A stretch of 64,000 bases of DNA from Neorhizobium alkalisoli (GCF_007829835.1 NZ_VIWP01000002.1:62001-126000), one strand, 5' to 3'. Counted from the first letter of the stretch, positions 54,096-63,115 are shown. The notes: generated by a model not told the origin, from the letters alone. Program-made: numbers and translations.

Positions 54096-55610
54096 ATGCC
54101 GCAATCCGGTCGTTACAGTTTTAAAGTCAGCGGGTTTTTCGTGTCTCAGTCCCAGCCAGTCTCCGTGTCGCAGGATTTTTTGGACGCCATCAAGGCGGCC
54201 CGCGGCTTTATCGGCAAGGCTTTTGGCGCACTCGCCCTGTCGCTCGCGGCGCTGGTCGGCTCCACCGTCTACGCCGAGGCGGAAGACCGGGCGCTGAAAC
54301 TCTATTTCACCCATACGGGCGAAAGGGCGACGATCACCTACAAGCGCAATGGCCGGCTCGACATGCAGGGCATTGCCAAGATCAACCGTTTCCTGCGCGA
54401 CTGGCGCCGCAATGAAAATGCCCGCATGGATCCGCGCCTGCTCGACGTGATCTGGGAAATCTATGACCGCACCGGCACGAGCCAATATATCCATGTCGTC
54501 TCCGCCTACCGGTCACCCGCCACCAATGCGATGCTGCGCGGCCGCTCGCGCTCGACGGGCGTTGCCAAGAAAAGCCAGCATATGCTCGGCAAGGCGATGG
54601 ATTTTTACATTCCGGGCGTCAAACTTGCGACCCTGCGGGCGCTGGCCATGCATATGCAGTCCGGCGGCGTCGGGTATTACCCGACATCCGGCTCGCCCTT
54701 CGTGCATGTCGATGTCGGCAATGTCCGCGCCTGGCCGCGCATGAGCCGGCAGGAGCTTGCCCGCCTGTTTCCGCGCGGCCGCACCATGCATCTGCCGGCA
54801 TCGGGCGGACCGCTGCCCGGTTATGACGATGCCGTTGCCGATTACCGCCGCCGCGTCGGCGCAAAAACCATCGAGGTTGCCGCCACATCCGCAGATGACG
54901 ACGATGATGCACCCTCCGCGCCCGTCACGAGACGCAGCGTGATCACCGCCATGCTGCCGACCCCGAAGGACAGGCCGGAAGCCGCAAAGGCGATCCTCGC
55001 CGCAGCCGCGGCACCAACGCCGACCCTGGCGCCGATCATGACACCAACCCTGACACCACCACAGGCGCCGGCGGCACCACAAACACCGGCCTTTGCCGAT
55101 CTCGCCCGCCTCGCCATTCCAAGACCCGGCACCCGACCACAATCCGACGGGCCGGAAGCGCAGATCGACGACATCGAAACCGCATCGATCGACCCCGCCG
55201 CGATCGCCGCTCCCTTGCCGATGCCGTCGCCAACCGCAGCGACCCCGGCCGTGTCGGAAAATCCGCTGGCGGCGCTCGCGCCCTCCATCGCTTCTCCCAT
55301 CCCGGCCGCCTTCGCGCCGGGCCGGCTGCATCCCGTCTCGACAATCCGCCTTGCCATGCCGAAGGCGGGCTCGATCGCGTCGCTGCCGATCACCGGGCCG
55401 GAATTCGAGGAGGAAGAGGACGAGTTCGACGCGCAGGACGCGCTGATCGCCTGGGCGATCTCCAAACCCGGCACGCCTGCCGGCATGAGCGCCCCTGTTG
55501 TCACCGGCCGCACCCTGACCGACCTCACCGCCCCCGCCGCCCGCACCGAACCCCTGCCGGCCGCGATTTCGGAAGATTTCGATTTCACGCGGTTCTGGTC
55601 GAAGGGGTAA
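54096..55610 (+). CDS. DUF882 (YcbK/MepK-like) peptidase-family protein with long tail
   Basis: A 504-residue exported protein. A hydrophobic segment GKAFGALALSLAALVGSTVY (about 40-59) acts as signal or anchor. Residues about 65-215 are the DUF882/peptidase M15 domain: YIHVVSAYRSPATNAMLRGR (about 130-149), SQHMLGKAMDFYIPG (about 160-174, zinc His and Asp) and FVHVDVGNVRAWPRM (about 202-216, third ligand). Such enzymes cut peptidoglycan crosslinks. The rest (about 260-500) is a Pro/Ala/Thr-rich disordered tail ending in an acidic EEEEDEFDAQDALIAW stretch. The start is uncertain, as no ribosome binding site precedes ATG 54096. Confidence 0.82.
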   Translation: MPQSGRYSFKVSGFFVSQSQPVSVSQDFLDAIKAARGFIGKAFGALALSLAALVGSTVYAEAEDRALKLYFTHTGERATITYKRNGRLDMQGIAKINRFLRDWRRNENARMDPRLLDVIWEIYDRTGTSQYIHVVSAYRSPATNAMLRGRSRSTGVAKKSQHMLGKAMDFYIPGVKLATLRALAMHMQSGGVGYYPTSGSPFVHVDVGNVRAWPRMSRQELARLFPRGRTMHLPASGGPLPGYDDAVADYRRRVGAKTIEVAATSADDDDDAPSAPVTRRSVITAMLPTPKDRPEAAKAILAAAAAPTPTLAPIMTPTLTPPQAPAAPQTPAFADLARLAIPRPGTRPQSDGPEAQIDDIETASIDPAAIAAPLPMPSPTAATPAVSENPLAALAPSIASPIPAAFAPGRLHPVSTIRLAMPKAGSIASLPITGPEFEEEEDEFDAQDALIAWAISKPGTPAGMSAPVVTGRTLTDLTAPAARTEPLPAAISEDFDFTRFWSKG

Positions 55611-55694
55611 AGCCCTCAAGGGATCGGTCGGCCCGCCCCAATATCGACAGGTGCCTGCCACACACGAGATTAAAACCCGGCCGCAGCGACGCCG

Positions 55695-56093
55695 TCAGAT
55701 GGCTGCATCGAATGCATCTGCCTCGCTTTGGGTGGCAAAATTGAATGTGATCAGTTCGCTGTCATCCTCCTGACGGATACCGACTGCGGTCACGATCAAC
55801 CGGGCGATCTCGTCCTGCGCTTCGCTTCCCGACCGAGACAATTTCACCGCCTTCTCGATGGCGGGTGCAAATAGCTCGCTGATGACACCGAGGCGCATAT
55901 TGTGTTTCATGATGATATCGCGGTCTTCGATGATCGCCGTCTGCTCGGCCTTCGGGATCAAGGCATTGTCCATTGCGGTGATCGTGGCATTGGTCGCGAG
56001 TTTGATCGGACCTTCCTGAAGCCACCGATCCACCATCTGGTGGAACTGACGCATGCGCGCAGCGGGGATTGATTTCTGTACGGTGATAGACAT
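55695..56093 (-). CDS. Hypothetical protein (132 aa)
   Basis: A 132-residue, mostly helical cytoplasmic protein beginning MSITVQKSIPAARMRQFHQM. No membrane segment, signal or known domain is seen. The segment AEQTAIIEDRDIIMKHNMRL and the later FAPAIEKAVKLSRSGSEAQD suggest a coiled or helical bundle. AAGGA seven bases before ATG 56093 supports the start over TTG 56117. Gene neighbours give no clue. Confidence 0.6.
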   Translation of the reverse strand: MSITVQKSIPAARMRQFHQMVDRWLQEGPIKLATNATITAMDNALIPKAEQTAIIEDRDIIMKHNMRLGVISELFAPAIEKAVKLSRSGSEAQDEIARLIVTAVGIRQEDDSELITFNFATQSEADAFDAAI

Positions 56094-56482
56094 CTGCGGT
56101 CCTTTGTCGGCATCCAATCAAATAGAAACACGCTTGCTTCGATGATGGACCTGGTGTCGCCATCATCAGACTTTGCGTCAGGAGGGTCTATGGGGTCGAA
56201 CAGCGGGCTTCAATGCCTTTATCCTGAGGATCAGCTCGACGGGGACGTTGGTACAGGTGAAAGGGAGATAGAGGACGGCCTCATACACCGTTTCGGGCCG
56301 GCTGCTATTGTGGCGCGGATGCGCCAATAGCGGACATGCCTCGAAGCGCCATGAAGGTGCGCTACCGACCCAATTAAGACACCGCAACTCGGTTGTACTT
56401 CGTCCGAAAGCTGCAATAGAGTTTCGTGCCGCGTTGTAGGCGCAAGTAGCATCCTGTTATTAATAAAGCGAAAGGCTTTAGC
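56094..56482 (+). other. Gene-free stretch with a repeat remnant
   Basis: About 390 bp without a supported gene. Around 56310-56345 an imperfect hairpin (CTATTGTGGCGC-GGAT-GCGCCAATAG) is followed by CGGACATGCC, resembling decayed copies of a common rhizobial intergenic repeat that carries the GCGGACAT word. The region may have come in with the DUF2971 gene. Confidence 0.4.
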
Positions 56483-57442
56483 TTGGAAAGTACCGGTCGC
56501 TTCAATGCGGAATTGAGGGCTCTGCAGTCAAATAGCTATGACCGGTGCCAATCGTGCGGCGCACAGTTGCCAAGGGAGGTGGCTGCGTATGCAGGCTATG
56601 CGGCTGATGGCAGCGCTCGTTATGTCGGCGAATGCTGCGTCCAGGAGCTCGATGAGCTAGCGACTCACGTCTATTGGTGGTGGGAAGCCGACAAGCGTGT
56701 TGAACCGAGCACTACCCTATGGCGATACATGGACCTTGCGAAATTCCTCCAGCTATTGGATGGAAGCGCGTTGTTCTTTTCTCGTGCGGACAAGTTCGAA
56801 GATCCTTTCGAAGGCGCTTCAGGCCTAGAGTCGCGCGAAAAAGAATGGGACGCTTTCTACCTAGATTATTTCCGGCGTGTGGTTCGAAACCCTCCACCGG
56901 GAGTGACTACAGCTTTGCTGTCGGAAGATGCCGTGGAGCAAAACGCTCAGCATCTCCTAGCCTCGATCCGAGATGGCGCTATTCGTGATCGTCGCTCGAC
57001 TTTCGTTAGTTGCTGGCATGCCAACTCCGGGGAATCGGAGGCGCTGTGGCGTTTATATTGCCCGCCCGGTTCAAGCGGTGTCGTGATCAAGACAACAGCT
57101 GGCCGATTGATGAGCGCACTGGATCCCAACGCTCCAGTCAAGCTAGGACGAGTCCAGTACGTAGACTTCAGGACGTCATTTGCCGGTTTTCATGATCGCA
57201 TCTTTTGGAAGCGTAAGTCCCTAAGTCATGAGGCTGAGGTTCGCGCTGTTATCGCGCGTAGACTGAGTGAGGATCGGTCTGGCGTATCCGTCTCGATCAA
57301 CCTTTCCGAGTTGATTGAGGTAATTGTACCTTCCCCTCTTGCCCCAGCATGGTTTTCAACACTGCTCGGTTCGATTCTGGAGCGCTTCAACCTTCAAATT
57401 CCGGTCCAAGAATCAGAGCTGCTCGCTCAGCCATTCTTCTGA
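56483..57442 (+). CDS. DUF2971 protein with N-terminal zinc finger
   Basis: A 319-residue protein. The N-terminus has two Cys pairs, RCQSCG (about 21-26) and GECCVQ (about 49-54), which could form a zinc ribbon. Residues about 78-290 match DUF2971: LWRYMDLAKFLQLLDGSALF, FSRADKFEDPFEGASG, FVSCWHANSGESEALWRLYC, SGVVIKTTAGRL, and FWKRKSLSHEAEVRAVIARR. DUF2971 is common in mobile and defence-linked gene neighbourhoods but has no established activity. The start is TTG 56483 with AAAGG eight bases upstream. Base composition is lower in GC than the flanks, suggesting transfer. Confidence 0.8.
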   Translation: MESTGRFNAELRALQSNSYDRCQSCGAQLPREVAAYAGYAADGSARYVGECCVQELDELATHVYWWWEADKRVEPSTTLWRYMDLAKFLQLLDGSALFFSRADKFEDPFEGASGLESREKEWDAFYLDYFRRVVRNPPPGVTTALLSEDAVEQNAQHLLASIRDGAIRDRRSTFVSCWHANSGESEALWRLYCPPGSSGVVIKTTAGRLMSALDPNAPVKLGRVQYVDFRTSFAGFHDRIFWKRKSLSHEAEVRAVIARRLSEDRSGVSVSINLSELIEVIVPSPLAPAWFSTLLGSILERFNLQIPVQESELLAQPFF

Positions 57443-58170
57443 GATGTAAAATTTGAGCATAGTCTGATTTTCGACGCTGTTTCGCAAAATCGGCCACTCC
57501 GGTTCCCGCCCCATCTCAGACGAGCCTAGCTCAGTCCTGTTATGTCCGCTTCGGGCCGAAAACAGACATGGCCGGCATCCCCCACTCCCCTCCAAAAAAA
57601 ATTCACCTCGCGTTTTCCCCCTCCCCAAAACCTGTGCCTATAATGGTTGCGTTCCGTCACGGATACACCGGCAGGCGTGCCGGCGAGGCGGGATCGGCGC
57701 GGGGTGTGAGGGAGAGACGCAGGATCTCGCATCCCGGGTTCGCGGAAAATGGTCTCCCTCCGGCGAGACGGGGAGTTTTGACGGGTTCGGACCGGCTCGT
57801 CATTTCTTGATGCCCGACCAGGGCGCCGGGCGTGCCTGTGCGGCACACAGGGTGGTTCGACGGACAAGTTTTGCCGGGCTTTTCAGTCCGTGACACTTTT
57901 CGAAAGACCGGCGGAAAAGACCGTCCGGAAGAACCACGGCAGAGGGACCGAAGTCGCGGGCAAAAACCGCCGAACGGGGCGCCGGGAGGTGTCATTTGTT
58001 TTTGAATTCACGAGGCAGCTTTCGGCGCCCCGTCCGTTCAATCAAAAGGCCGGGATCGCCAAGGGATAACTCTGCCTTGCGCCTGCCTGCGGCAGCGCTT
58101 CGCGTTGACATCAACCGATGCCCGGCTCACCCTGCCCGGGACGATATTTGAGGACGAAGGGATTTTGGCG
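57443..58170 (+). other. 700-bp gene-free, structured GC-rich region
   Basis: No gene is supported. At 57540-57567 TGTCCGCTTCGGGCCGAAAACAGACA resembles the palindromic intergenic repeat word also seen at 56336. From about 57640 to 58040 the sequence is dense in inverted repeats (for example CGAACGGGGCGCCG at 57971-57984 with CGGCGCCCCGTCCGTTC at 58023-58039), compatible with a structured RNA or a repeat element. Open frames inside have shadow-like Arg/Pro composition. Confidence 0.45.
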
Positions 58171-58947
58171 ATGAGACGGATCTTTTGGGCAGCGCTGGCG
58201 ATCTTTGCGGTCGGGCTTTATGCGGCGCAATCCTTGGCAGATGACGGCGCGCTGGCGGCGATCAAGAAGGATGGCGTGCTGAAGATCGGCACGACGGGCG
58301 ATTACAAGCCTTTCAGCTACAAGGGGCCGGATGGCGAACTTGTCGGCGCCGATATCGCCATGACCAGGGATCTGGCGGCCGAGCTCGGCGTCAAGCCGGA
58401 ATTCGTCATGACCAGCTGGAAGACGATGCTCGAGGATTTCAAGGCCGGCAAATTCGACATGGTCGCCGGCGGCATTACCGTCAATCCGGCCCGCGCCGAG
58501 GTCGGTGATTTTTCCGTGCCGAATGTCAGCGATGGCAAAAGGCCGATCGCCCGTTGCGAGGATGCCCAGAAATTTTCGACGATCGAAGCGATCAACCAGC
58601 CGTCCGTGCGCGTCATCGTCAATCCGGGCGGCACGAACGACAAGTTCGCCCATGAAAAGCTGGAAAAATCGACGATCGAGGTTTTTCCCGACAACAAGAC
58701 GATCTTTGATCAGATCGCCGCCAACAAGGCCGACGTGATGGTGACGGACGGCGTCGAGGCCGATCTGCAGTCAAAGCTGCATGCCGGCGTGCTTTGCCCG
58801 GTCGCGGTCAAGGAGCCATTCACGCATTTCGAAAATGCCTATCTGCTGCGCAAGGACACCGCCTTCAAGCAGGCCGTCGATGCCTTCATGACGAAGGAGC
58901 TTTCGAATGGCGACTGGAAGGCAAAGCTCGACGCCTCGATGAAGTGA
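58171..58947 (+). CDS. Periplasmic binding-protein-like, cyclohexadienyl dehydratase type
   Basis: A 258-residue exported protein. A Sec signal (MRRIFWAALAIFAVGLYAAQ, cleavage after SLA) precedes a type 2 periplasmic-binding fold. KIGTTGDYKPFSYKGPDGEL (about 39-58), MVAGGITVNPARAEVGDFS, VIVNPGGTNDKFAHEKL (about 150-166) and IFDQIAANKADVMVTDGVEA (about 178-197) match PheC-like cyclohexadienyl dehydratases, which convert prephenate or arogenate in the periplasm. The fold is shared with amino-acid binding proteins of ABC systems, but no permease or ATPase gene is adjacent. The activity is therefore probable but not certain. It converges on a LysR gene. Confidence 0.78.
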   Translation: MRRIFWAALAIFAVGLYAAQSLADDGALAAIKKDGVLKIGTTGDYKPFSYKGPDGELVGADIAMTRDLAAELGVKPEFVMTSWKTMLEDFKAGKFDMVAGGITVNPARAEVGDFSVPNVSDGKRPIARCEDAQKFSTIEAINQPSVRVIVNPGGTNDKFAHEKLEKSTIEVFPDNKTIFDQIAANKADVMVTDGVEADLQSKLHAGVLCPVAVKEPFTHFENAYLLRKDTAFKQAVDAFMTKELSNGDWKAKLDASMK

Positions 58948-58999
58948 GGCGTGTTCGGCGCGGCTGGATCGCGCGGGAAAAGGTCGGCATGAAAATGCC

Positions 59000-59899
59000 T
59001 CAGCCGCCGACCGCCCGCTCCAGCGCGCCGACGACATCGAGGAAATTGCGCACCAGCGGCGAGGCCTCGTCGCGGCGATAGAGGCCGACAATGCCGGACA
59101 GGATCGGATCGCCGGCAAGTTCACGAAACACGACGCCCGGCATCAGCACGCTCGACGACACGGCGCCGGGCACGATCGCGGCACAGCCGCCGAGCGAGAC
59201 CTGGGTCAGGACACCGATCAATGTGCGCTGGACGGACTGGACATTGACGACGAAGCCGCCGCGGCGGGCCAGTTCGTTCGTGCCATAGGTGAACTGTTCC
59301 GGCACGACAAAACGGCTGTCGGCCAGTTCGCCGGCCTCGATCGGCAGATCCGGCGTCGCGGCGAGCGGATGGTCGGAGGAGAGTGCCACGACGTGGCTGT
59401 CGTCGGTGAGGCCGATCTTGCGCAGCTCGGCGGCACCGGGCGCCAGCGGCGCCCTCACCAGCGCAAAATCGATGCTGCGGCTCTCCACCATGACCGGCAA
59501 TTCCTCGATCTGGTATTCGGCGGCGATCACGACCGCCCGCGGAAAACGCTGGCGGAAGGCGGAGACGATGCGCTGCAGCGTGCCGCCATAGGCGGCCGAG
59601 CCGACATAACCGACAAACACCTTGCCGGCCTCGCCGCGGGCCGCATAACGGCCGATCTCTTCGGCAGCGGCAGCGGCTGCCAACACGTCGCGCGCCGCCT
59701 TGATGAATTCCCGGCCCGATGTCGTGACGCTGAGTTTCTGGCTGGTGCGTTCGAAGATCGGCGCGCCGAGCAGATCCTCGACATATTTGACCTGAACCGA
59801 GAGCGTCGGCGTCGATATGCCGAGCGCAAGGGCGGCGCGGGAAAAGCCGCCTGCCCGTTCGACGGCGACGATATAGCGGTAATGTCGGAGCTCGATCAT
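59000..59899 (-). CDS. LysR-family transcriptional regulator
   Basis: A 299-residue LysR protein. The helix-turn-helix is at the N-terminus (IELRHYRYIVAVERAGGFSR, AALALGISTPTLSVQVKYVE), followed by the effector domain (about 90-295). It resembles CynR/CbbR-like regulators in overall pattern. Its divergent neighbour is a 47-residue membrane protein gene 105 bases away, and the convergent PheC-like gene lies behind it. Targets are unknown. Confidence 0.9.
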   Translation of the reverse strand: MIELRHYRYIVAVERAGGFSRAALALGISTPTLSVQVKYVEDLLGAPIFERTSQKLSVTTSGREFIKAARDVLAAAAAAEEIGRYAARGEAGKVFVGYVGSAAYGGTLQRIVSAFRQRFPRAVVIAAEYQIEELPVMVESRSIDFALVRAPLAPGAAELRKIGLTDDSHVVALSSDHPLAATPDLPIEAGELADSRFVVPEQFTYGTNELARRGGFVVNVQSVQRTLIGVLTQVSLGGCAAIVPGAVSSSVLMPGVVFRELAGDPILSGIVGLYRRDEASPLVRNFLDVVGALERAVGG

Positions 59900-60004
59900 G
59901 AAAAGATCATTAGGCCTGACCTAACGAAGTCGCAAGCTATCCGAAAATGACGCTCGCTCAGATTGAGCGTATCCCGGAAACCAAGCGGATTGGAGGAAGG
60001 GAAA

Positions 60005-60148
60005 ATGTGGATTGCAGTTCAGATCGTCGGCTTGGCTGGAACGGCCTGCATCTTGGTCGCCATGATGTGCGTGCAGCCGTTTCCGGATCACATCGTCAAG
60101 GACAGGGATGGCCGCAAGGGCGCGGCGAAGAAGAAGGATGGCGGCTGA
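60005..60148 (+). CDS. Small membrane protein (47 aa)
   Basis: A 47-residue protein with one N-terminal transmembrane helix (MWIAVQIVGLAGTACILVAM) and a basic cytoplasmic tail (RDGRKGAAKKKDGG). GGAGGAAGGGAAA before the ATG at 60005 is a strong ribosome binding site. The positive tail predicts an N-out, C-in topology. No family is recognised. It is divergent from the LysR gene. Confidence 0.65.
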   Translation: MWIAVQIVGLAGTACILVAMMCVQPFPDHIVKDRDGRKGAAKKKDGG

Positions 60149-60220
60149 GCCGCCCTTCCCGGCAGGTATGCCGATCAGAGGAAAGACGCACGGCTTGACG
60201 TTTCAGGACAGAGGATAGGG

Positions 60221-60394
60221 ATGCTCAGGAAACTTCCATGGCTTGCACCGGCCGGCGCCATCGGCCTCGTTGCCGCTGAGATCGAGCCGCCCGTGCCGGA
60301 TCTGGTCTGGGCCCTGCCGCTCAGCGTCAGCATCGTCGTCTGCATCGTCCGGTTCGGCAGCCATTCCGGGCATGGTGACAATCGCCGGAAATAA
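60221..60394 (+). CDS. Small membrane protein (57 aa)
   Basis: A 57-residue protein with a short N-terminal hydrophobic segment (LPWLAPAGAIGLVAAEI) and a second one (LVWALPLSVSIVVCIVRFG), ending in a polar His/Arg tail. GAGGATAGGG precedes the ATG at 60221. It follows the 47-residue gene by 72 bases on the same strand. Its stop overlaps the T-run side of the terminator of the convergent outer-membrane protein gene. Function unknown. Confidence 0.45.
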   Translation: MLRKLPWLAPAGAIGLVAAEIEPPVPDLVWALPLSVSIVVCIVRFGSHSGHGDNRRK

Positions 60395-60424
60395 AAACGG
60401 CGGGGCACAAGGCACCCCGCCGCA
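60393..60424 (-). terminator. Terminator after the outer-membrane protein gene
   Basis: CGGCGGGGTGCC-TTGT-GCCCCGCCG (stem with a small internal mismatch) followed by TTTTTATTT on the minus strand, 35 bases past the stop codon. Confidence 0.85.
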
Positions 60425-60457
60425 ATCTGGATCGACTGGAGATCGATCGGAAACAGA

Positions 60458-61093
60458 TCAGAACTTGTAGTTCACGCCGAGATTGATCGTGTGGTCGTGA
60501 ACGTCCTTCTTGCTCTCGACACCGCCGGTTTCGCTGCGGACATCGCCGGTCATGACGTAATTGTATTCGACGCGGGCAGAAATGTTCGAGGTCAGGTTCT
60601 GCTCGACGCCGGCGCCGATCAGGAAGCCCGGCTTCCAGCCGTCCGGACCGGAAACATCGCCGTGGTCGCGGAACTTGGTCATGGCAAGACCGGTCGTGCC
60701 GTAAACGAGGGTCTGGTCGAGCGGAACGCCGGCCTTGACCTTGGCAGCGATGCGGTGGCGCTCGTCGAGCTTGCCGCCACGGGCCTTCACACCGGCATCG
60801 CCGAGGTAGGAGTAGTCGAGTTCGCCACCGACGACAGCGCCGCCGACATCAGCATTGTAGCCGCCGTGAACGCCGAGGTTCAGGCCCTTGCCGCCGTCGA
60901 ACGGGTTGATCTTGCGCGAGGTCATGCCGCCGTGGCCGCCGACATAGGCGCCAGTCCAGTTGGCCGGGCCGGAAGACGGCTCGTTGTAAGCCGGGGCCGG
61001 CTCGGAATAGTTGGTGAGATCGGCGGCGAGAACCGGGGTTGCGGAAACCGCAGCGGCAAATGCCAGCGCGAAAGGCGCGAAAGTCTTGGTCAT
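60458..61093 (-). CDS. Outer-membrane beta-barrel protein (Omp25/opacity-like)
   Basis: A 211-residue small barrel. A Sec signal ends at ATPVLAADL (about residue 23). A linker rich in Pro and Glu is followed by eight likely beta strands: NWTGAYVGGHGGMTSRK, GLNLGVHGGYNADVGGAVVG and GELDYSYLG, LVYGTTGLAMTKF and others. It ends in YKF, the terminal aromatic needed for Bam insertion. It fits the porin-like Omp25/31-type family of Rhizobiales surface proteins. The gene is monocistronic with a strong terminator. Confidence 0.88.
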   Translation of the reverse strand: MTKTFAPFALAFAAAVSATPVLAADLTNYSEPAPAYNEPSSGPANWTGAYVGGHGGMTSRKINPFDGGKGLNLGVHGGYNADVGGAVVGGELDYSYLGDAGVKARGGKLDERHRIAAKVKAGVPLDQTLVYGTTGLAMTKFRDHGDVSGPDGWKPGFLIGAGVEQNLTSNISARVEYNYVMTGDVRSETGGVESKKDVHDHTINLGVNYKF

Positions 61094-61481
61094 GGTTTAC
61101 TCCGTACAGAGCCCGCGCTTCAAACAGGACGCAGGCGTTACTCGTTACAAATCTGTGCAGCGGTCGTCGCCGTTTTCACCCGGCGACAGGACCGCTTAAG
61201 CAATTCCTGGGCGCCGCCCCCGGACCGCCGGCAGGTCCCTTCTCATTTTCATGATTTTATAAACACATCCTTAACCGGACCGACCCGGGCGCCCGACTCT
61301 TCGATCAAGTTATGTAACGAAGCCGAGAAGTGCGGCGATCGGGCCCAAAGGCAACATCATTTTACCGAGACTGGTGTCGAAGCGGGCGGCAGGGCTCTGG
61401 ACGCGGCGCAGCAATTGTCCCAACTAGACAGATGACCGGAATGGCCGCGACCGCGGCGCCCGAAGCGAGGATGGCGCATCG
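61094..61481 (+). other. Divergent intergenic region, about 390 bp
   Basis: No gene is supported. It must contain the promoter of the outer-membrane protein gene (minus) and that of the acyltransferase gene (plus). I see no clear conserved element. Confidence 0.4.
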
Positions 61482-62579
61482 ATGACGCAGGCCGAGAGAC
61501 CGACCCATGAACGTTTCGTCCTTCTGGACGGCCTGCGCGGCATCGCCGCCATCTTCATCATCCAGCGGCATGCCGAGGACCTGCTCGGCGATGCCCTGCC
61601 CTCGAGCTATCTCGGCGTGGATCTGTTCTTCGGCCTGAGCGGCTTCGTGCTGGCGCATGCCTATGGCGCCGCGCTTCGCGAAGGGCGCATGTCGGCGGGG
61701 CAGTTCATGAAGGCGCGGCTGATGCGGCTCTATCCGCTCTACGGCTTCGCGCTGGCACTGGTATCGGCCTATTACATCTTCATGTATCTGTCGGGACGGC
61801 CGGTCTTCTTCGGGCAATTCGTCGTCCCGCATGAGCTGGCCGTGTCGATGCTGACCGGTCTCCTCTTCCTGCCCGCCCCTTTCACGATATCCTTCAATGC
61901 GGCGCTGTTTCTGGTGCACCCGGCCTGGTCATTGTTCGACGAACTGGTGGCCAATATCGCCTATGCCTTGAAAGGTGCGCGGGCGAAGGTGCGGGAGATG
62001 CTCGTCTTCATCGCGTTCTGCGCCGTCGTTCTGGTGATCGCGGCGATCGAGTTCGAGCGGCTGCATGCGGGTTTTCGCTGGCATGAAATGTATGCGGGCT
62101 TCGGACGGGTATTCTTCTCGTTCTCGGTCGGCATGCTGATCTATCGCTATCGCCGCAAGGTGCCGCTGGTCCGGCCGTTCCAGGCCTTGCTCTGCATTGC
62201 CGTCCTCTGCATCGTGCTGACCTTCCCGACGCCCAAGGACATGAAGGCGCCTTTCGATCTCTTCATCGTCTTCCTCGTCTGGCCGGCCCTTCTATATGTC
62301 GCAAGCGGCATCGTGCCGGGATCGGTAACGGCCGCCGTCTCGAATTTTCTCGGCACCGCATCCTATGCGGTCTATGTCCTGCATGCGCCGCTGCTCGACT
62401 GGGCGCATGTGTTGTGGCCGGGCATGACGGAACCCGGCATCGCGCCGTTTGCCGGCATCGGTCTGATCAGTCTTATCGTCCTTCTCTCGTGGCTCTTGAC
62501 CGTCAAGGTCGACCAGCCTTTGCAGAAGTGGCTGAAGGCCCGCATCGGCGCCCGCAGGTCCGTTGCCCAGCAAGGCTGA
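61482..62579 (+). CDS. Acyltransferase family 3 membrane protein
   Basis: A 365-residue membrane protein with about ten helices. The acyltransferase_3 signature is VLLDGLRGIAAIFIIQRHAE (about 13-32, with the catalytic-type RGIAA and His), then YLGVDLFFGLSGFVLAHAYG (about 43-62) and ARLMRLYPLYGFAL. Such enzymes O-acetylate sugars of exopolysaccharide, LPS O-antigen or Nod-like factors from the cytoplasmic acyl donor. No polysaccharide genes are adjacent, so the acceptor is unknown. Confidence 0.88.
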   Translation: MTQAERPTHERFVLLDGLRGIAAIFIIQRHAEDLLGDALPSSYLGVDLFFGLSGFVLAHAYGAALREGRMSAGQFMKARLMRLYPLYGFALALVSAYYIFMYLSGRPVFFGQFVVPHELAVSMLTGLLFLPAPFTISFNAALFLVHPAWSLFDELVANIAYALKGARAKVREMLVFIAFCAVVLVIAAIEFERLHAGFRWHEMYAGFGRVFFSFSVGMLIYRYRRKVPLVRPFQALLCIAVLCIVLTFPTPKDMKAPFDLFIVFLVWPALLYVASGIVPGSVTAAVSNFLGTASYAVYVLHAPLLDWAHVLWPGMTEPGIAPFAGIGLISLIVLLSWLLTVKVDQPLQKWLKARIGARRSVAQQG

Positions 62580-62685
62580 CCCGCGCGGTATTTGCCGAAT
62601 CACCAAGATTTTTTTGAATTTGATGGAACTTTTTCTACATTAGGAAATTGGAAAGATTCAGACAAAAAACGAGAAGAGGAGAATC

Positions 62686-62910
62686 GTGACAATGCCGATG
62701 TCTGCAACACACCAGCCCCTCACCTCCCCTGACGAACATGTCCTGACTGTTCAGGAGGCGCTGGAACCCCTGTTTCTTGCCTTGGAGCAGGAAGCCGAGG
62801 TCAGGATGATCGCCGCCGCCGTCAAGGCCGGATGGCCGGTCGAGGAAGCCGTTGCGGCGATAGACGAGCTGCGCCGCAGCGAATTGCTGGCACATCCCAG
62901 CACGCACTGA
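62686..62910 (+). CDS. Small hypothetical protein (74 aa)
   Basis: A 74-residue acidic helical protein, with EALEPLFLALEQEAEVRMIA followed by AAVKAGWPVEEAVAAIDELR forming two or three helices. No domain is recognised. AGAGGAG lies just before GTG 62686; ATG 62692 two codons later is a possible start. It lies alone between the acyltransferase and ketopantoate reductase genes. Confidence 0.6.
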   Translation: MTMPMSATHQPLTSPDEHVLTVQEALEPLFLALEQEAEVRMIAAAVKAGWPVEEAVAAIDELRRSELLAHPSTH

Positions 62911-63115
62911 ATTCTTCCAAAAAACTTTCGTCTTACAGAGATATGCTGCCGGCACCATTCTCGTGGCCGGCAAGAGAAGCGAGTGCAGGTGGCGTCCTGA
63001 TGGACGTGCAAAAAACGCACTAACTCTTTGAAACTGCAGCGTCAGCCTCAAAATCGATTAGGATTTTCCGGCCGATGCTGTAGCCTGCCGGCTTCAACAA
63101 CGCCGGCGAGGTATC

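Noticed and set aside
57526..57995. Minus-strand frames in the 57.4-58.1 kb gap
   Set aside because: Arg/Pro-rich sequences of the kind often mis-annotated in rhizobial intergenic DNA; the region is better explained as structured non-coding DNA.
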